A stretch of 64,000 nt of DNA from JAHEKD01 sp965215945. GTDB lineage: Bacteria > Pseudomonadota > Gammaproteobacteria > Arenicellales > JAHEKD01. The position numbers and the translations under genes were made by a program. The DNA is taken from the NCBI GenBank assembly GCA_965215945.1, contig CBDCFC010000047.1, positions 62,001-126,000 of the forward strand, read 5' to 3'. The notes beneath the pieces are model-generated. The model saw nothing but the letters and a program-made list of their open reading frames with translations. It made no database searches and was not told the DNA's origin. Within the stretch, counting starts at the first letter, position 1. Each line of letters starts with the position of its first letter. Shown piece by piece: positions 61,248 to 64,000 of this stretch.

Positions 61248-62615
61248 ATGTTTGAACAACTCTCTGATCGATTAAATCTGACCTTGAAAAAATTAAAGGG
61301 TCAGGCGCGTATTTCTGAAGAAAATATAGCCACACCATTGCGAGAAATTCGAATGGCTTTGCTTGAAGCCGATGTGGCCTTGCCGGTTGTTCGTCAATTA
61401 ATCGATACGATTAAACAAAAAGCAGTAGGAGAGGAAGTAAAGAAAAGCTTAACACCGGGCCAGGTATTAGTTCGAGTCGTTAACGATGAGTTGACGCGAC
61501 TGATGGGCAAGGAGAATGTTGAACTCGATTTATCAACACAACCGCCTGCAGTTATCTTATTGGCAGGTTTGCAAGGTGCCGGTAAAACAACAACAGCAGC
61601 CAAACTGGCGAAATTATTAAAGGATCGCAAGCAAAAGAAAGTTTTGCTGGTCAGTGCCGACGTTTATCGTCCAGCTGCGATCGAGCAGTTAAAAAAACTG
61701 GCCGCAGATCTGCAAATAGATTTTCACCCAAGCTCCGTAGATGATAAAGCGGTGACTATTGCTCAATTGGCACTGAGAGAGGCGACAAGTCGTTTATATG
61801 ACGTTTTAATTATTGATACAGCAGGTCGTTTGCACGTCGATGTTGAGATGATGGAGGAAATTCAAGCCGTCCATCATGTGGTAAAGCCAATCGAAACATT
61901 ATTCGTTGTGGACAGCATGACTGGCCAGGATGCGGTCAACAGCGCTAAAGCATTTGATGAAGCACTGCCGCTCAGTGGCGTTGTGCTGACTAAGATGGAT
62001 GGAGATGCCCGAGGTGGTGCAGCCTTATCAATTCGCCAAATCACTGGGAAACCAATTAAATTTATTGGTGTTGGTGAGGCGGCAGATGCTCTGGAGCCGT
62101 TTTATCCAGATCGCATTGCCTCACGTATTCTGGGTATGGGCGATGTTGTCAGTCTGGTTGAGGATGTAGAGCGCAAAGTTGATCAGGACAAGGCTCAGAA
62201 AATGGCCCGCAAACTAAAGCGCGGTAAGGTTTTCACCCTAGAAGACTTTCGTGATCAGATTCAACAGATGGAAAATATGGGTGGAATTGGTAGTATGCTG
62301 GAAAAGCTTCCCGGCGCTAGTGCCGCTCAGGCGCAAATGATGCAGCAGCAGGGTGGAAAACAGTTTTCACAAATCACTGCAATTATTAATTCAATGACAC
62401 CGCAGGAACGGCGAAAACCAGTGGTTATCAATGGCTCGCGTAAACGCCGTATCGCCAAAGGTTCGGGCACCCAAATTCAGGATGTTAATCGTTTGCTCAA
62501 GCAATTTAATCAAATGCAGAAAATGATGAAAAAAATGAAAAACAAGGGTGCCATGAAACGTATGATGCAGGGGCTCGGGGGCCGTGGCGGCATGCCTGGT
62601 GGAATGCCATTCTAG
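61248..62615 (+). CDS. ffh: Signal recognition particle protein Ffh
   Basis: 455 residues. N and G domains: GLQGAGKTTTAAKLAKLLK (P-loop), DTAGRLHVD and LTKMDGDARGGAALSI. The M domain (about 300-455) is methionine-rich, with RKRRIAKGSGTQIQDVNRLLKQF as the RNA-binding part and a Gly/Met-rich tail. Binds 4.5S RNA and signal peptides of nascent membrane proteins. The 4.5S RNA gene is not in the window. Followed by rpsP. Confidence 0.97.
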   Translation: MFEQLSDRLNLTLKKLKGQARISEENIATPLREIRMALLEADVALPVVRQLIDTIKQKAVGEEVKKSLTPGQVLVRVVNDELTRLMGKENVELDLSTQPPAVILLAGLQGAGKTTTAAKLAKLLKDRKQKKVLLVSADVYRPAAIEQLKKLAADLQIDFHPSSVDDKAVTIAQLALREATSRLYDVLIIDTAGRLHVDVEMMEEIQAVHHVVKPIETLFVVDSMTGQDAVNSAKAFDEALPLSGVVLTKMDGDARGGAALSIRQITGKPIKFIGVGEAADALEPFYPDRIASRILGMGDVVSLVEDVERKVDQDKAQKMARKLKRGKVFTLEDFRDQIQQMENMGGIGSMLEKLPGASAAQAQMMQQQGGKQFSQITAIINSMTPQERRKPVVINGSRKRRIAKGSGTQIQDVNRLLKQFNQMQKMMKKMKNKGAMKRMMQGLGGRGGMPGGMPF

Positions 62616-62725
62616 GCTTGCCGTTTTTTATATGCAAAGTTTGTTTGCAAAGGGTCAAAAAAACGTTAAAATTCAGCCCCTTTGAAACGGGCAGTGTGCC
62701 TAAAACAGGTTTGAGGTTATTTTTA

Positions 62726-62980
62726 ATGGTTAGAATCAGATTGGCTCGCGGCGGTTCTAAAAAGCGACCTTTTTATTCAATCGTTGTTGCTGATCAGCGA
62801 CGTGCTACTACTAGTCGTTTTATTGAACGCTTGGGTTTTTTCAATCCGGTTGCCCGGGGCAATGAGGAGAAATTGCGCATTGATTTAGATAGAGTCAAGC
62901 ATTGGGTTGATCAAGGTGCTCAAACTACAGATCGTGTCGATCATTTGATCAAACAAGCACAGGCACAAACTAACGCTTAA
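62726..62980 (+). CDS. rpsP: 30S ribosomal protein bS16
   Basis: 84 residues. MVRIRLARGGSKKRPFYSIVVADQR is the standard start, and FIERLGFFNPVARG and VKHWVDQGAQTTDRV follow. I chose ATG 62726, after GAGG at 62713-62716; an in-frame start at 62618 gives a non-homologous extension. Leads the rpsP-rimM-trmD operon. Confidence 0.97.
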   Translation: MVRIRLARGGSKKRPFYSIVVADQRRATTSRFIERLGFFNPVARGNEEKLRIDLDRVKHWVDQGAQTTDRVDHLIKQAQAQTNA

Positions 62981-62984
62981 GATT

Positions 62985-63503
62985 ATGGACGGTCCTGTCA
63001 GCGACCGCTTGATTGAAATTGGTGAAATCAAGGCTGCTTACGGGATAAAAGGCTGGGTAAAAGTTTTTTCTTACTCACGTCCAACCGAGCAAATATTTAA
63101 ATATTCTAGCTGGTTTATTGGCAATGCTGATAATTGGCAACTGTTTGAAGTTGAAAATAGTAAGCATCGGTCAAACGGTGGTTTAATCGCCAAATTAAAA
63201 AATATAGATGATCGGACAGCTGCCCAGTTTTTAATTGGTAAAGAGATAGCGATTGACAAAACTGAGCTTGAAGAACTGGGAGATGGAGAATATTACTGGT
63301 CGCAATTAATCGGGCTTGAGGTGATTAACTTAAAGTCGGAAAAACTGGGCGAAGTAATAGAAATTATAGAGACTGGCGCACATGATGTGCTGTTAGTAAA
63401 AAATGAACTAACAGAGCAATTGATTCCATACGATAAATCAATTGTACTTGAGGTCAAATTAGAATCTCAGCAGATGTTGGTTGATTGGGAAGCAGACTAT
63501 TGA
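62985..63503 (+). CDS. rimM: Ribosome maturation factor RimM
   Basis: 172 residues. N-terminal RimM beta-barrel with GEIKAAYGIKGWVKVFSY and a C-terminal PRC-like barrel with EYYWSQLIGLEVINLKSEKLGEVIEIIETGAHDVLLVK and LIPYDKSIVLEV. Needed for 16S rRNA processing near S19. Begins five bases after the rpsP stop. Confidence 0.95.
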   Translation: MDGPVSDRLIEIGEIKAAYGIKGWVKVFSYSRPTEQIFKYSSWFIGNADNWQLFEVENSKHRSNGGLIAKLKNIDDRTAAQFLIGKEIAIDKTELEELGDGEYYWSQLIGLEVINLKSEKLGEVIEIIETGAHDVLLVKNELTEQLIPYDKSIVLEVKLESQQMLVDWEADY

Positions 63504-63510
63504 TAAGACA

Positions 63511-64000
63511 ATGAAGATTGATGTTGTCACACTGTTTCCGAAAATGGTCGAACAAGTGTCCCAGTTTGGGATTCTAAATAAAGCCATTGAAAAGAATATA
63601 TGCTCGATCCAGTGCTGGAATCCTAGGGATTACACGACAGATCAGTATAAAACAGTTGATGATCGGCCGTATGGTGGCGGACCGGGCATGGTGATGATGG
63701 CTGAACCTTTGGCTAAAGCTATCCAGGCCGCACGAGCCAGGCATAGTATCAGGCCTAAGGCGGTTTATCTTAGCCCTCAAGGTGATAAACTCACTCAGGC
63801 TAAGCTAGAGCAAAACAGCCGTTTAGATGCTTTCATTCTGGTTTGTGGACGTTATGAGGGTGTCGATGAGCGTTTGCTGGACACTGAAATTGATGAACAG
63901 TGGTCGATTGGTGATTATGTTTTGGCTGGTGGCGAATTACCTGCATTGGTGGTAATTGAGGCGTTGGTTCGATTACTGCCGGGTGCCTTAGGGAACGATG
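63511..64000 (+). CDS. trmD: tRNA (guanine37-N1)-methyltransferase TrmD, N-terminal part (cut by window end)
   Basis: Begins ATG 63511 with KIDVVTLFPKMVEQVSQFGILNKAIEK, seven bases after rimM, and stays open to the window end (163 codons). Family motifs: DDRPYGGGPGMVMM, VYLSPQGDKLTQAKL, LVCGRYEGVDERLLD and EQWSIGDYVLAGGELPALVVIEALVRLLPG, the deep-knot SAM-binding site. TrmD methylates G37 in a set of tRNAs to hold the reading frame. The C-terminal third lies outside the window. Confidence 0.97.
   Translation, partial: MKIDVVTLFPKMVEQVSQFGILNKAIEKNICSIQCWNPRDYTTDQYKTVDDRPYGGGPGMVMMAEPLAKAIQAARARHSIRPKAVYLSPQGDKLTQAKLEQNSRLDAFILVCGRYEGVDERLLDTEIDEQWSIGDYVLAGGELPALVVIEALVRLLPGALGND

Noticed and set aside
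62618..62725. N-terminal extension of rpsP
   Set aside because: bS16 starts with MVRIRLAR; the upstream 36 codons are not homologous and the ribosome site is at 62713.
1..64000. CRISPR array
   Set aside because: No series of regularly spaced identical repeats was seen; the only tandem repeat is the coding microsatellite at 59.4 kb.

Overview
The window comes from a gammaproteobacterial chromosome of moderate-to-low GC (judged by eye, not counted). The gene orders hflX-hflK-hflC-yjeT-hisZ-purA / rnr-rlmB, smpB / ratA-rnfH / bamE, recN-nadK / hrcA-grpE-dnaK-dnaJ and ffh-rpsP-rimM-trmD are classic for Gammaproteobacteria. HisZ, a single-domain ArgA-like acetyltransferase, TAT-exported binding proteins and phosphonate-type oxygenases suggest a free-living, probably aquatic heterotroph. 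I cannot place it to genus.

Layout. 1-5.4 kb: end of hflX, the membrane protease regulators hflKC, a small DUF2065 gene, hisZ and purA. 5.6-7.4 kb: a self-contained fic gene with a large inverted repeat over its start codon, a gene-free stretch with diverged repeats, and tRNA-Leu(CAG). 7.4-10.2 kb: rnr, broken by two compensating frameshifts, and rlmB. 10.3-11.9 kb: glnK-amtB behind a clear sigma-54 promoter. 12-14.1 kb: a CRP-like site and strong terminator, an IS1111-type IS110 element with a possible guide-RNA region, and REP-like palindromes. 14.1-18.9 kb: glutathione-dependent formaldehyde oxidation (fghA, adhC) diverging from a decayed locus in which an exported-protein gene with an in-frame stop is fused to the back half of pqqC, followed by an intact pqqD and an M17 aminopeptidase.

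19-29 kb: accessory and housekeeping genes: two AT-rich glycosyltransferases, an SBF-like transporter, a MOSC protein, an AraC regulator divergent from a two-subunit molybdenum hydroxylase, two small exported proteins, argE and uppP. 29.4-43.1 kb is the most interesting region. A TmpA-like Fe/2-oxoglutarate dioxygenase overlaps a TmpB/PhnZ-like HD oxygenase. Nearby are a second HD protein, a LysR regulator, an alkaline-phosphatase-superfamily hydrolase, a family-5 ABC importer with two paralogous TAT-exported binding proteins, and a formylglycine sulfatase. I infer an import-and-breakdown locus for a quaternary-amine phosphonate and/or related phosphate or sulfate esters.

43.2-64 kb: mostly core genes: smpB, ratA-rnfH, bamE, acetyltransferase-recN-nadK, the hrcA-grpE-dnaK-dnaJ chaperone set, an isoprenylcysteine-methyltransferase-like membrane protein, rmlC-rmlD, a DinG/YoaA helicase, tsaB, two small exported proteins (one with a Gly-Ser microsatellite), a CorC-type transporter, and ffh-rpsP-rimM-trmD (trmD cut by the window end). 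A MITE-like inverted-repeat element lies between smpB and ratA.
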